Shown piece after piece: positions 11,881 to 24,857 of a DNA stretch of 64,000 nucleotides. Numbering within the stretch: position 1 is the first letter of the stretch; every line of letters begins with the position of its first letter. Made by a program: the position numbers and the translations under genes. The notes under the pieces were generated by a model, which saw only the letters and a list, made by a program, of their open reading frames with translations, had not been told where the DNA came from and ran no database searches. This DNA is from Pisolithus tinctorius (lineage: Eukaryota > Basidiomycota > Agaricomycetes > Boletales > Pisolithaceae), in NCBI GenBank assembly GCA_024663395.1, contig JANFAH010000097.1, positions 1-64,000 of the forward strand. Reading direction: 5' to 3'.

Positions 11881-14800
11881 TCACACCGTGCTATGCCATG
11901 CGCTGAATGACATTGGTTGGCTAGAGTGAGGTCCTTGCCGAAGGTATTGCCGTTGTGCAGGCATGCCACTACTAGAAAACATCTCGAACTGAGGGATGCC
12001 AATCTGACTGTTGGGTGGTGGGCGTGGTGCTGGCGCAGGACCAAGAGTAGGACCAGCCACAGACACGATGGCGGGATCAGTAAAACTAGGACCAGCAGTT
12101 GGATGATAGGACAATCCAGGGCCACCAGAAAGCGAACTGGCCACCATTGCCGACGGATTCATTGTTGTACTGGTTATGCCGCTTGGCAGTGAAGAACCTG
12201 ACGAAAGTACACCACCAGTAGTTGGAGGCAACCCAGACAGGCCATATGGCGGGCTTCGGTAAGCCATGCTCTGCTGTATGACTGGTGAAGAGCCAGAGAG
12301 GTTTGACGACATGGTCCGATGGTGGCTCGGACCGGGACCGCGAATTGTCTGGAACGATTGCGGAATATGATGCACATCACTTGGGTGAATGGGAGCATGC
12401 ATATGGGGAGTCAAGGGTAGTTCAGCCGAACTCGTACCGATCCTTGTCCCTAAGGAGTGATGCGGAGAGCCACCAGCGAACGAAGGAGGCCACACGGATG
12501 CCAAATCTGCGCTCGGCGCTGACACTGGTAGGGCATGGCTAGGTGCAGATATATACGAGTGCGCATATGGTCGATTGTGCTCTCCGAGGCCAACACCGCT
12601 TTCAATGCCCTGACTCGGCTCGGTGGATTTATGGTGTGGAAGGAGAGACAGACGGTCCTGGTCCAACGAAGTAGACCAAATGGAAAAAGGCGAACTCTGC
12701 AAGCCAGGTCCAAACAAGAATGAAGGCGGCTGCTGTGACGGAACAACACCCGATGCAAGACGTGGAGATAACCCTAGGTCTGCACTTGTCTTCAACCCAC
12801 CCGCAATCCTATTGCTCGACCCCCCCAGCGCCATGACACTATTTAGCAAGTCCTGGGCGGTTGTTCCTGCCGCAGCTGGAGGAGATTTAGGTTTTGAGGA
12901 AGTAACCGCCCGATGGGGTGGGGAAGGTAGTGCCGCCGAGTTGAGACTTGGAGTTATCATTGCAATTGGCTCCTTCGGTGATTCTTTAACTTTAACCGTC
13001 CTTGCATCGGCTGTGATCGTTTCTGGCAAAATAGGCGTAGTGGGCATCACGGTTTTTGGTGGAGAGGTTATCGGTCTGTGCAAGCCCAACGCGAGGTCAG
13101 CAAGAGCGTGGAAAATCAAGAAAATCAATAAATATCAACCACATACCTCGGATTCCACACAATCTGGTCTTCATCCTCGTCTTCATCGCGTTCACTTTCA
13201 GACGAAGGGCGGTTATCCAACACTTCTCTGAATGCGTCCCCAACAGGATCATCGTCTGTTCGGCCGGCATCGGTCCCCACATCGTCATCTTGCTCTTGGT
13301 CAGATGTTACCATGTGCTGTGGCAGACCTCGTTGTCCAGGTGGCTGCTGAAGACGGTGCACGCGTTCATGTTTTCGTTCGTCCGGTAATTCGGGTAAAAA
13401 GGCTAGATTTGACGAGGGACTCATTGCCGCAGGAGGGATGAAAGACGAGCTCTTTGTTCCCGTCTCAAATCCGGCGTCATCTAGCAGAAATACCGAACCC
13501 TCCATGCGGACAGGGAAACCCTGAGAAAACGGACGAAGAAGCACGAAGTCAGCCCATGCGCACGAGCGCTATACCAGACAGCCATAATCCTTACCTTAAC
13601 CTCAGTCAACGCTTTTGCATCCGTGACCAGGTCCCATATGCGCATAAGTTGCTCTTCGTTCGGGTGAACTTCCTTGGGCACCTTTGTGGGTGCATACGCT
13701 CTGCGTCTCTCCTTGTTGCCATTTTGCTTACCTGCACCCTCCGCAGCCAAGGACGTCGTCCCTTGTCCTCTTCTATCACCGATATCATCACCAATCATCT
13801 TGCCCCTTAACGGCAAAAAGCCTTTTAAATCGACGTCCTCATCGAGCGGTGCTTCCAGCTTCGGTAGCTTCTCAAGAGGAAAAGTCTTTCCAAGTGCAGT
13901 ATAGAACTCCGTGAAGCGAATGAGGAAGAGGGCGATACCACCATGTTGGGCATCTTCTGTCTCACATCCCCTTGCACCATTATTCAAGTCCGTACCGTGC
14001 GAGCTTGCCGAGAGTGCCTTGATGATATAGCTAACGTTTCCCACCATCCACTTGCTGGCCACTCTCAGCGCAGGCAGCATCCTTCTGAAAACTGCCGTAA
14101 TCCTTGGTGCCAATTCATTCTCGGATGCGTCGGAAGGTGGAGGCGTCGCGAGTTGTGCTGCACCGACTTCAAAGAGAGCGCGATGAAGCGATAAGAGGTG
14201 CATAAAAAGCTGAGATTCGATAACGGCTGGGGTGTCACCGTTAGTGTCGTCAGGATTGGGACCGGATGTTTCTTCGTCGACGCCATTCATTCCCATTGAC
14301 TGAGATCTCGAACGTGACCGCCCTTCGCGTTCACGGGGTTTGGAAATTTGAGGGGCAGAAGGTGCCCTTGATGCGTCGCGGATCATCCGATGTTTCCATA
14401 GAGCACCTTGAACGAGAACGACTACCCGAGTGACCATTTCTGCAGGCAGGGCTCGCTCGGATACCAGAGATTTGAAACTCTCTGCGACATGTGAGGCTAA
14501 AACATCAGTGCTAACGTTGAGCCTATGGAAATGATGTGTCAAAGTAATTTCGCACAGACAAGAACGATGATGGCGATGGCTCACCTCTGAGCCCCAACCC
14601 TCAATAACGCGTATAAAAACGCGATGTTTTCCTTCATCTTCTCTACCTTCCTAGCCAATACTTTCTCGTCGCTTTCCACCCTCGCACCTTGGCTAGACCA
14701 TCTCGAGGCTCCCTCTGAAGCAGCCCTCGCAAGCACCTTCCTGACGTTCTCTACGGCAGCTTCATAGGGTGCCCTAACACAAAGGGCCCTCCAATACCAA

Positions 14801-16029
14801 TACAGCGCGTGGAAGATATCGCCACCATAAAACGCCAAAATACCAAGTTGGTGCGCTGCATTACCATCGCTCGGAACGAGTGCACGTGCATGCTCGTAGA
14901 GGGAAATCGATCGGTGGTATGTGCGTGCTCTTGTAACCTGCCCAAATCCACTAGAATTTGGCCCTTCACGACGACTGCGACCGCGACGAGCTGGTCCCAC
15001 CCCAGGCCCATCCTCGTGTCCTGCCTTTGGTCGACCTCCGGACTCATTGTAGAGTTCGCGGTACCTTGCAATATCACCTAGACATACGAGAGCCTTTGTA
15101 ACAATGGCCAGTATAGCCGCATGTCGTTCAGCTTCGTCGATGTTAGGGGGTGGATGTAAGGCGACAGTATCCTCCGGTGGGAAACCGAAGTGGTCGCGTG
15201 GTGGGCGGGCTGTACCGCTCCCGGCCGAGTTGTTTTCATGTTCTACATTGACGTCACTGTTCGTAACAGCAGGACCGACGGCGCCATCCTCACTCGTATC
15301 TCCGAGTTCTGGAATCTTCATGTTCGCTGTCGCAGAGATTTCGCCGAGTTCGATCAGGACTGGCCGAGCCTCGGATATATTGAATTGACGATGGTATCGA
15401 GCGACGAAGCGTATCCAAAACTTCTCTTCTTCGGCCAAGAACTGGCGAAAGCGTTGCATGAGCTTACGATATTCGACGGGTCCATGTTTACGCTGGTCCT
15501 GATGTTGTTGATCAGAGCCTTGATCTGGTGGAACACGATTCCGGCGGGGAGGACGTCCTGGTTGCTGCAAAACACGGTCAAGGTTGGAAATGTTTTGCTT
15601 GTACAGGGATATAAATTGGTAAGATGTTTGCATCCACAGATGCGTCTCCGCATCCTTGGATTCCTTTGCATATGGCTCGACAAGGAGGAGACGGAGATAA
15701 AGACGACGGAGGCTTTGCAACGAGTGCATCATCGAAAAGTGAGCATTGGGGTAACGGCGGATATGAACGTGGACATTATCGAAGACACGATTAAAGGGAA
15801 GTCGGTTCTCATCAACTCCACGGCAGAAATAAGAAAGGGGGGAGACATACTTTTTCCGATTGAACTCGACCTCCTTATCCCAGGGGTTGTGTGTCTTGAG
15901 GAGTTCTTTGAGGCCTTGGTAAATACCCTTGGCCTCCCTGTACCCCAGTCCATTCAAGCGATTCCACCCGAAATGATGTTGATGCCCACGGCCATACCAA
16001 GACGCAGGGATGTACGTTCGCGATATCAT
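11881..16029 (-). CDS. Est1/SMG7-like protein (14-3-3-like TPR domain, no PIN)
   Basis: Est1/SMG5-7 family proteins act in telomerase recruitment and in nonsense-mediated mRNA decay, where the 14-3-3-like TPR domain binds phospho-Upf1. Exons (minus): 16029-16016, 15937-14585, 14522-13595, 13520-13147, 13075-11881, about 1,287 aa. Intron 16015-15938 is 78 bases and in frame, so retention cannot be excluded. Seen: helical N-terminal region with EFNRKKY; TPR-like block near 15,080-14,740 with LGDIARYREL, HQLGILAFYGGDIFHALYWY and RAL; conserved family signature DVDLKGFLPL near 13,830, the part that continues past the TPR array in Est1/SMG proteins. The last about 400 residues are Pro/Ser/Gly-rich and disordered. 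No PIN nuclease domain is seen, so SMG7/Ebs1-like rather than SMG5/6. Est1 versus SMG7 role cannot be decided. Confidence 0.88.
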
Positions 16030-18931
16030 GCATAGCAGTCAGGGATGTCATCAGAATATAAAATATGCGTATCTGTCAGCTACGAATAAGAAAATCCGAC
16101 AAAAAGAAAGCGCACCTCGCAACTTGAGCAGCTGTTTCGCTGGACATGAATATGGTTCAAGATATAATGACACTGTAAGAATGACACGGAATGTCGGTTC
16201 TGATCTCCTTTGCACTGCTGCAAAGCTATAGGTCCATTTCCTATCAACTTCTTGTCCGATGTCGTCGTCAGCAAAAGTTGGAGGGTAACGTAGCGGGATG
16301 AATGGATGGTTGCAGTGAGGAATCTGCTGCACTGCTAGTTGGCCCAGCAAATAACCCGTGGGAAAATCGCCAACCGGTGCCACAGCCGTGGAACGCGGCC
16401 ATCAACCTGCCAACGCTGTCCACCAAACGAGCGAGCGACTGCAAACCAAATTGTTGAGTAGTCCCATAGGTATAACCACCTACCTGTGCGTGTTCATTCT
16501 AACAATACCACGGTTTTAGTAAACCATGTTCTACATATGTATCAGATCCACTCTCGAGCTTGAGCCACGAATTCGAATCAGCTTGCTCTTATAGACTGAT
16601 CATTCGTGCCTCGCAAAATGTGCGCGTACGGTGCTACGAAACACGTGTTTCGAAACATGCAAACTCGATCTAAAAGTAGGTTCTGACATTCTGCAAGTCA
16701 TAACGGCGATCATACTTAACGTTCATAATTCCAGGGTCTCTAGGACGAACTCTGTGGCTCAGAATTGTGATAGCGCAGTCACCGCTTCATAAGTCTGCGG
16801 CCGATCTTCGCGCTTTCATTACATTCCAGCTTTTTTTGAACTTCGGCAGGCTGGATCGACAGGCAAGTCGCCTACACACTCTGGGCGCTAATCAGCACTG
16901 ATATGGTTTCCCGAAGTAACCTGCTTTCCCGAACAGCCGGTTCCAGATGTTTTTTCATTTTACGAATGCGGGAGGAAGAACACGACCCTTCTTAATGTAG
17001 CACCAGTACCTGGATTAGCTTGGTCAGGAGAGTTGCCCTCCGAGTGTATGTATCAATTGGGCGAGTTCAATCTGCTGTCAATATCACCATCTTGAGGTTC
17101 CCTTCGAGGTCCGGCATCCACACTAATATACGCCTTGCATGCCGTCATGGCCATTCTGGGGCAAATGCTTGTCTAGCTTATGGACTCACGACCCAAGTTC
17201 AGCCGTTATTTAGCAAGGCATGCACAGAAAATACCCAAGCCAACTTGGTGAAGCATAGCTTACAAATACACAGGTGGAGCCCCCGCCGAAAACGTCAGGT
17301 GGCATATGGAATTGGAAATGCCCCTCCTGCTCCCGTACCACTACTGCGTAAGCTATGAGCCCATTGGAAGCATACTCATTACGTGTAGGATAAAACACGA
17401 AATTCATTACTCGCACAGTACCTTCTGCTCTGGGTAGTCAACAAGTCATGTTTCGTGCCGCGGCCCCTTTCCGCCTAATCATGGATCTTGTCAGACGGCT
17501 CCCCTACGACAACGCTTGGTTTTTCGGTTGCTCATTCCCCATACATACTGAGGGTATGAGCTCGTACTTCCACAGTAATTTCGTCTACTGTGACTGCATG
17601 GGGAGCTTCCATCGTCCAACTAATACAACTATTCTCCGGTGAAATGAATGTAACTTCGGAATTTACGGACCAAGTCGCTGATCCCACCTCAAATTCGAGT
17701 CTTGTGACCTTGCCCAGCCCTGACGTCGAAATTGAAATGCTTGGCGTGGCTGGGCGGAGAATGTTCGGGGTTGATATTGCGTCCGTACTTGCCGCAGTCC
17801 TTGAAGACGTGAATTTGGGTTTCACTTGCAAGAGACTCACTACGATCTTTGTAGCTGTGTTTGTGAGCAAGGCCGAAGTCCATATGCATTCACTTCGCTT
17901 CGTTATCTTGCATGATGCTTCTGATAATATGTAACTACTCGCGAGCGACTTCTTTGACTTACTCAGACTTGCATATACAACGCAGAGAAGTTCGGCACAT
18001 AAATGCTCCCCATCGCAACAATATTAATATATACGTAGAACCTGCGGAAGATATTGTGTTGTCAATACATACCTTAGATTCGGAACCCAACTAATTTTGG
18101 ACTATATTGGTAAAATTCTGGACATGGCGTGGAGAGCCAGATAATTCCGGACAGTTGACGGGACTCATGTTCCAGCTCTTTATTCGGTAATAAGTAAACA
18201 TGGACGGGTCTACTCCGAGAGCTGATTGCTTACATCGATCCGAAAACGTCTGATCAGTAGATGGGCTTGACTGACAGTCCTGTCTATGTTAGTCGCATTG
18301 CAAACGTCCGACAGCTGCCGTGGCGACTGGCAGCATGAGCCACGACAAGACAGCCTCGTTGACCAATTTGGAAGAGTTGACAAAGTCTATATGAATTCGA
18401 ACTTAGGAGGAAGAAGCCTCTCACGCAATGTGGACCTCTTTATCGATGGACACTGATCCGGACTTGCAGATTGCGATAGGAAATGGACCAGATGATGACC
18501 CGAGGTTTGATCTGCCATGTTGGTGAAATTAGAGGATCGATATTGTAAGGAGAGAGCGCCCTGGAATTTTCCGCTTACTTTTTAGGACCAGCATTACAAG
18601 GCTGGGCAGCACTCCGAAACCGAATTCGTATTGGTGGAGGAGGTGACGGTGAGACGTTAATTTACACATTTAGGGATAGATTAGGACATACGTCGATATT
18701 GTCGCGTTTAATACACTCAAAAGTAATGCTTCACTATAGCCCGAGGGGGACTCGTCTTTTTCCGTCAGAACGCTTCCACACCCATAAGTACTTACTACAC
18801 CGACCACCGCCAGCCACATGTCCCTCTGTCAGGCGGTTTCCCTTACAATTCGCCTGCCTATAAGTGCACGTTGTCTTTCCCTCCTCCCCTCCCAAGCTTT
18901 CCGCCCACCCCCGGAATCTCCCTAGTCAAGT
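16030..18931. other. intergenic, no supported gene
   Basis: About 2.9 kb. The longest ORFs (17532-17870 on -, 17590-17934 on +) overlap each other and show no recognisable motif. A TATA-like TATAAG at about 18859 lies upstream of the next gene. Confidence 0.5.
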
Positions 18932-19441
18932 ATGCCGCCATTTTACGAACTCGCAGTCGCCCGTTTCGTCCCCACTGGCCCATCTTCATCACACCCCTCC
19001 TCGCCTTCGTCACAAGACTCCTCCCACTGGGCAATCGCCGTCACCTTCTCATCTGCATCGGGGTCCCTTCTTTACCAAATAACGGGCACACACGCCGACT
19101 ACGCCCTGGCAGCGCCTGCCTCCGTTACCCTCTCGCCCCCGCCCTCCCCAAAATCATCTCCATCCCCCAAGGCATCTTCACATCCAACCAAACAAGACTC
19201 TCAGGGAATACCTCCAGGGTACCGCTATACGGCCAAAGCCCCGATAGGATATGTCGACGCTGACATACTTCCTGCTTTACACACCACACTCACAACAATC
19301 TCCATCATACGCGACGACCCTACGTGGGGATCACGAGATTGGGTGCTGGACGGGGTAAACGAGCTGAAGAAAGTGGAGGGGTTCTTCGTGGAGAAATACG
19401 TGTCCGCACAATGGATTAAGGACAAGTTGGGTGAGAAGTAG
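18932..19441 (+). CDS. small HWA-motif protein of unknown function (DUF6914-like?)
   Basis: Intronless ORF of 169 residues. It begins MPPFYELAVARFVP, has an HWAIAVTF strand followed by a LLYQITG segment, then a Ser/Pro-rich loop, then IGYVDADILPAL and an aromatic GSRDWVLDGVNEL motif. The layout (HWA near the start, a strand with Y and G, then a W-V motif before a C-terminal helix) resembles small fungal proteins of the DUF6914 type; that assignment is a guess from pattern only. No signal peptide or membrane segment. A TATA-like box lies about 70 bases upstream. The ORF is followed by stop TAG at 19439-19441. Confidence 0.72.
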   Translation: MPPFYELAVARFVPTGPSSSHPSSPSSQDSSHWAIAVTFSSASGSLLYQITGTHADYALAAPASVTLSPPPSPKSSPSPKASSHPTKQDSQGIPPGYRYTAKAPIGYVDADILPALHTTLTTISIIRDDPTWGSRDWVLDGVNELKKVEGFFVEKYVSAQWIKDKLGEK

Positions 19442-21629
19442 AGTTTGTTAGGAGGTGCGAAACCGATCCAGTTTAGTTATATTTCCCCTGTTTGATCGGA
19501 ACTCGGTACAGACCGGACCCCTTCGCATGTTCCGCAATTCGCATAGACTAGTAGCAGAGAGATGTACTTCCGCACTGCCTTCATTTTCATATATGTCACT
19601 GTGTTCTCTTTCGCCACGCATCACTTTTCCCTCTTCGTGCATCCCCTTGTGTAATCATTCTGCCTTGTCTATGTAGCTGGGTCATGCATCTTCCCATCTT
19701 GTGGCTCAGAGACTCGCAAGTTGAAGTCACTATTGATAGGAGCACCAGTTCTCACAACCCATATGAATGTGCCGAGACCGTGGCTCGAGCTTGACAACGT
19801 TGAATAGGCATGGCTACTACTAGTAGTTTGCCACCCTGCGACAAAAATAAGATCCTGATCGGACCATTATGATCTAGAGTCTTCTCCTGTTCCTCAAGTA
19901 AGTCTTACTACTGAATACATATTTTGCTCAGCGGATGAAAACAACGACCGGGGTCTGGTCAAGGTTCAGCCTTATGGAGCGGGCGCCTTGGCGGTGGTTG
20001 GCCACACCCACAAACGTATGGACGCGAGGATGCTGGAAACGGCTTCTCAGGTACTAATGGAGTGCTAAGTGCCATCTATTCATAGTATCTCAAACTGAAT
20101 GGCCGGGAATTTCCACAGGCGTGGTAAGAGCAGGTGAGTACAGTCAGGACTCAGCGCCCAGTAAAGTCACGGATCATGACTTTGATCACGTAGCTTCTCC
20201 AACTTGTGCACAGTAACGAGGACAAGCTGCACTGCGTGCCTGTGGCACCTCCACCTATCAATATGATAGCAACACAAGCACCCAAAAGTAAGCGTTTGGT
20301 GTTACCCGTCCTGACAGTTAGCAGGTGTCCAAATGTTACCCCAGAATCCTTCCTGACACCATCATCACCATCGGACCTAATGGTAACATGATAAACAGTT
20401 CTCCTCTTTGAATCGGTACATTGCGATAGAGTTCCGAGTCGCACCCATAGGCTGCGATGCGTTCTGTGGCTCCGATTCTGGGGACACTATCTGGCAAGCG
20501 AATGTCATAACTCTCAATCCGCATGTTGGTTATATCCAATGTAAGTGCATATGAGGCGTCTCCCCTGCATACAAGATTCCCAAGCCTGTACCCGAGGACC
20601 ACTTCGCGAACCCAAAAATCAGGCGGTGCTGTGCTTGCTGCGGCCCCCTATGGTGGCATGCGCACTCATTGGAGCAAGGACGCCTACATGTCATTGATAG
20701 GGTCGACGGAGAAGGCAGGCTTGTGGGAATAGCACCGACATTAAGGTGACTACACCATGGTAATACCCACGAGTGAAACTCAAACGCCATCCAGCATGCC
20801 CTGCGCCTCTACATGCTGTTAGAGAGTTCAACGTTCGTGATTCTGTAACCTGACAATCCCAAAAAAACTTGATGGGCCGCAGGCCCGCCGGTTGCCATCA
20901 TGCCAAACGTAGTTTTCTTGTGCGAATCTCCGCACCGACGACGGTGGGTCGACGGATATCAACGGATGCAATCAGCTGGTCGAGAAGTTCCTTTGATAAT
21001 CGATGCACAGCTACGGTGAGGCAAATATCATTGGCGAAACAAAAAACTCTGATGACAAGAAGCCGGCGGATAAAAATTCGCGGTTGCTGTCCGAGTTCGG
21101 GCCTGGGGCGTTAGGAGGGACCGGGACACTCCGGCGACCGGATTAGACGCGGACCTTCTGAAGTGACTCGCGGTGGAATGCAAGTACTGATCCTTGTCTC
21201 AGATTACTGACCTGGATGCGGAACTGCATTATGATCTAACACTAGCTTGGGACTCTGTCAGACCGAGAGTAACGCAAAAGTATGTATGTATATTGTGGCA
21301 GGACCGATATATTAATGTCCCACTAGGTGAGAAACCTGCTGACAACCTTGCTTTTAGGGGGTTTAATCGAATCTCTATCGTAAGTTTTGTAAAAATGCCA
21401 ACGGGGCATTCTAGACCCTGTTTATTGCAGTACATCAATATAGTCTGGGAGGTACGACACCCATTCGCGGTTGGTGATGGATGCACACGATGCCAGCAAA
21501 GTGGTGTCCAGATGATGGCATCGGCGTCAATCTTGTTACGTCTATAACTATCTTTGCGCGGCACGTAGAAGAAAAGCACATTCCGAGGACGCCCCCAAAC
21601 TATACATTAGTTGTGTACTTATCACGGCC
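19442..21629. other. intergenic with one possible gene remnant
   Basis: About 2.2 kb. Apart from a possible P450-like piece at 20336-20602 (separate entry), only short overlapping ORFs are present. Confidence 0.45.
20336..20602 (-). pseudogene. possible cytochrome P450 fragment
   Basis: An 88-residue frame contains MRIESYDIRLPDSVPRI followed by a segment ending in NVPIQRGELFIMLPLG. The pattern (R..-D..LP.S.P, then PI.-G..-..-.P) resembles the stretch of fungal P450s between the K-helix and the meander. The EXXR helix and the heme-Cys loop were not found on either side. If real it is a small remnant; chance similarity is quite possible. Confidence 0.22.
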
Positions 21630-22603
21630 TCATTGTACTGGTGAGCGAGCGGCTTCCCAGGGTTTCTTCCTTACCGACGCATTTGACAGGCTGGGAATAC
21701 AATCCTGCACCATTCCCGTTATCACGGTTTAGTAAACGCGTCGCGACAAGGTTTCATTTCCGTGCAATCAAGCGTACAGACATCCGTGGATGAGCGTATA
21801 TTGAAGCCCTAACCAAAAGCCGAAGACGTACATTCAATTGATCGGGGATGTGTTTATTGTGAGGGATCTTCTCGGTGTTTCCAGATTCAATGAGGTCTTT
21901 CAGCTCTGCGAAGGAGAGAATACGAGGCGACTTGTCCAACGGTTGGGTTTCGAGTAACTCCACTGATTGATCTACTGAGGGATGTAAGTCGGAAGTTGCT
22001 AAGGGAAACCTTTTGACATCTTCGAGTGTAAGATTGCGCCCAGTTTGTCTGTCGGCCACGAAACCGGATGACAATATTAATGTCGTCATTAACATTAAAT
22101 CACAACAGAAGGTCGCAATTATGGACAGTCAATACACGACACGAGTTCGGTTTTCGTGTCAAGAAGGTAAACTTGTGGAAAGGGATAAAGTGCATTACGA
22201 ATACGAAGTACCACATATATGAAGGGCTGTCGTGAAAAGGAAAGGTGCGCACCGGTTAAAGTAAAATAATTGTGTCTTGAGTGCAAGTCCTGATCTCTCC
22301 TCTTCCGAAGTGGATTGAGTGGAAGAATGGGCGAGGATCTGAATCAAACCATACTGGTATATAGTGGTTAGCGTTGTCAGCATCGTAAAGGATAGAGCGC
22401 AAGTAATCAGGAATGCGTGAAAGCCGACCCTACGGTCAGAGCTCGCCAGTTTTTGAGAATGGGTAGAAACTACGCACCTGGAAGACCTCGTCGGAGGTGA
22501 ATGAATATTGGGAAAATTCGCGAAGAGCTTGTTCCTTTGCAGCCCCCGTTTCGATGTGTGGCAAGGCGGATGAAGAGGATCCATCAGCAGGATTTCCAGA
22601 CAT
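21630..22603 (-). CDS. KPWE-motif peroxisomal protein (PEX39-like)
   Basis: Four exons (minus): 22603-22478, 22353-22253, 22048-21832, 21704-21630; 172 residues, all phases consistent. Start chosen at ATG 22603 (MSGNPADG). N-terminal half: REFSQYSFTSDEVFQ, then an FYFNRQTG segment. C-terminal half: SFAELKDLIESGNTEKIP, an IPDQLN turn, then PSLSNASVRKKPWEAA. The F-x-E-L...LI-x-x-G...IP...P-x-S...RKKPWE arrangement is the Pex14-like KPWE domain found in the peroxisomal import factor PEX39 (yeast Yjr012c, human C6orf226), reported to assist PTS2/PEX7 import; that link is established knowledge, function here is inference. The KPWE motif lies in the last 75-base exon and is only in frame if the acceptor at 21705 is used. 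Divergent from the ArfGAP gene. Confidence 0.82.
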
Positions 22604-22877
22604 CGCAGGAATGATACGTGTCTCTGGTCGGAGAGGTTGGTCTGCCGCCGCCACGAGTAATCGAATCGGACGGTTGTTTCTCGATGATCCTGATTGGAAC
22701 GTGCGTCACCACCCCTCCCATAGGGGTTGCTTACCGAACTTGGTATTCTGAAGGGTTTCCAGCAGAATATACGCCGAAGCCTGCTGTGGTGAGGCTTTAC
22801 TGCAACGACCCTTCCTACCGAACCTACATTCAGTTCAAGTCGAGTTGACCGACAACCGGACAATACTTGGCGCAGGA
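22604..22877. promoter_or_regulatory. shared divergent promoter region
   Basis: The start codons of the KPWE protein (22603, minus) and the ArfGAP gene (22878, plus) lie back to back 274 bases apart, so this short segment must hold both promoters. No TATA box is obvious. Confidence 0.55.
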
Positions 22878-24857
22878 ATGTCGTCTGGCATCAGCAAGAT
22901 CGCGGCAGAGAGGAACCGTCGCGTTCTCATGGAGCTTGTCTCGAAACCTGGGAACGGTGTGTTCTGTGCAGTAACCGGCTCTAATAAGCTACTTACTCCT
23001 TATTTTCCCCTGACCTTGGCTCGTTCGTGCCTCTCCGTATATCTATCCTCTACTATACGTGCCACACAGATGTCTGCGCAGACTGTAAAGCTCGTGCCCC
23101 TAGATGGGCTTCGTTTAACATTGGTATATTCATTTGGTATGTCGCCGACCCTCGACCCTTGGCTCCTCCTGCTCTGCATGGTAGTTTTACTCCTAGAACT
23201 GAGTGTCATATCACCCGACAGCGTGAATTGTGCAAGTATCCATCGCAAGATTGGGACCCATATCACGAAAGTGTACGTATTTCCCTCTTTTTTTTTTTTC
23301 TGCTCTGTGTATGTCGAGACCTACAAGTCCGAGGCTGAGTTATTTTGTGTGGATTTCAGAAAGAGCTTGACGCTCGACGAGTGGTCGAAGGAACAAGTCG
23401 AGGTTAGATTGGTTTTCTTTCTGGATCTGTTTCCCATCATAGTCACTGACAGCCGCAATTCAGTTCATGAAGCAAAACGGGAACATCAAGTCCAATCAAC
23501 TATACTGTCCTGACGAAGTTCGACATCCTCCCCCTGCGAACCTGATAGGAACAGAGAGAGACAGCGAGCTAGAAAAGTTCATCCGTGGTAAGGCCTATAC
23601 TACCGTGTCTGCGGAGATCACTTCCTGATCCACTTTTGGATAATTGTAGCCAAGTATGAATTCAAACGATTTATGGCCCGGAAGTCACCATTGGCTGCGC
23701 CGCGAAACGCAGTCATACCACCACCCAGAGCGGCGTCTGCGTCTACACAACACACACGAGCCAGACCTATGTCATTATCCGGGGAGGCGCCTGTCGTGCG
23801 CAAAGGGTCGCCAGTACCACCACCTCCGCCTGAAAAGACCCCTGAGAACATGCCTAGTAGAATATTCTCATTTGCTGCTAGCTCGTCCGCTTCTCCATCT
23901 CTGTCATCGGCAACTATACCAACGCGGTCGCCAACATTCCCTCAGCACACTGCCCCGCCAACACGTGCTGTCTCGCAACCCCTTCCTTCGTCAGCAAATG
24001 CCCTGCTTGGCACTAAACCCACAGTTCCAAGCAAGGGCGAGGTGTGGAACGAGCTCATCTCGTTGCAAGATTCTGCACAGAACTCTTCACTTCCCCTGCA
24101 GTACCAGTCGTTGTCACATAGTCCATCGGCGCCTTTGTCATCTTTACCAACTGCGGCATCTTCTATGATAATGTCGCCGACTGGGGTGCCGCAGTCTCGA
24201 ACATTCCCAACGCTGGACATGCCTCCAAACCCTTTCGTGAACATGAATGTAACGGGTGTGGGTGTGACCGCTGGGAACCCCTTTAATACAACTGCTATGG
24301 CAGGAGCAGCACCTCTTGGCACCCCCAGCATCAATTTGCCCACGATGAATACAAACACAAACCCATTTACAGGAGCAAGTTTATTCACGCCAACTTCGCT
24401 TCCCGCCTCACCGGTATTCCCTCTCTCTAATGGTGCAGCATGCACTCCAAGCCCGAACCCCTTTCCCCTAGGTTATGGAAGTGTCGGTGGTGTGGGCACA
24501 GGCCCTATCGGCACTGGCATGACAAATCCTCAGCAGTCTTTTGGAACTTCCTCATTCATGGGACCCCTTACGCCTTCACTCGTGCCGAACCCGACCGGCC
24601 TGCTTGCTCCCCAACCCCAGGTACCGATGCCGTCCACGGTACCATTTTCAGGTGGTTCAATATCAGCTCCGCACACTCCATCCCCGTATTCGACGCCCTT
24701 CGCTACGAGTGGAACATTGCCACAACAGCATCAACCGTTTGGGACGTCGTCCACGCCGTTCTTGCAGTCACAGATGCAATTCCAGTCGCCTATGCATCCC
24801 CAAGCTCAGCAACAGGCATTTGGCCACGGCGGTTTATTTGGTGGATGGCAGGGATAG
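22878..24857 (+). CDS. ArfGAP (Age2/SMAP-like), Arf GTPase-activating protein
   Basis: Stimulates GTP hydrolysis on Arf GTPases during vesicle traffic. Exons: 22878-22956, 23070-23136, 23222-23272, 23360-23402, 23464-23587, 23650-24857; 523 residues. The N-terminal 120 residues form the ArfGAP zinc finger: DVCADCKARAPRWASFNIG, then ICVNC (C-x2-C-x16-C-x2-C) and IHRKIGTHITKVKSLTLDEW with the catalytic Arg of HRK. The finger is spread over four small exons. After residue 150 the protein is Ser/Pro/Gly/Asn-rich with repeated NPF tripeptides (PPNPFVN, GNPFNTT, TNPFTG) and FGTSS repeats, ending GGLFGGWQG. NPF repeats are known EH-domain ligands, which suggests endocytic or TGN adaptor binding (inference). 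Domain order, single N-terminal finger and long disordered tail fit the SMAP/Age2 class. Confidence 0.92.

Noticed and set aside
17532..17934. Overlapping ORFs of about 112 codons on both strands
   Set aside because: No family motif, no splice partners, and mirror-image overlap; likely chance.
22195..22863. 222-codon minus ORF
   Set aside because: Overlaps the KPWE-gene exons in another frame over most of its length; only the part corresponding to exon 2 (22253-22353) is real coding sequence.
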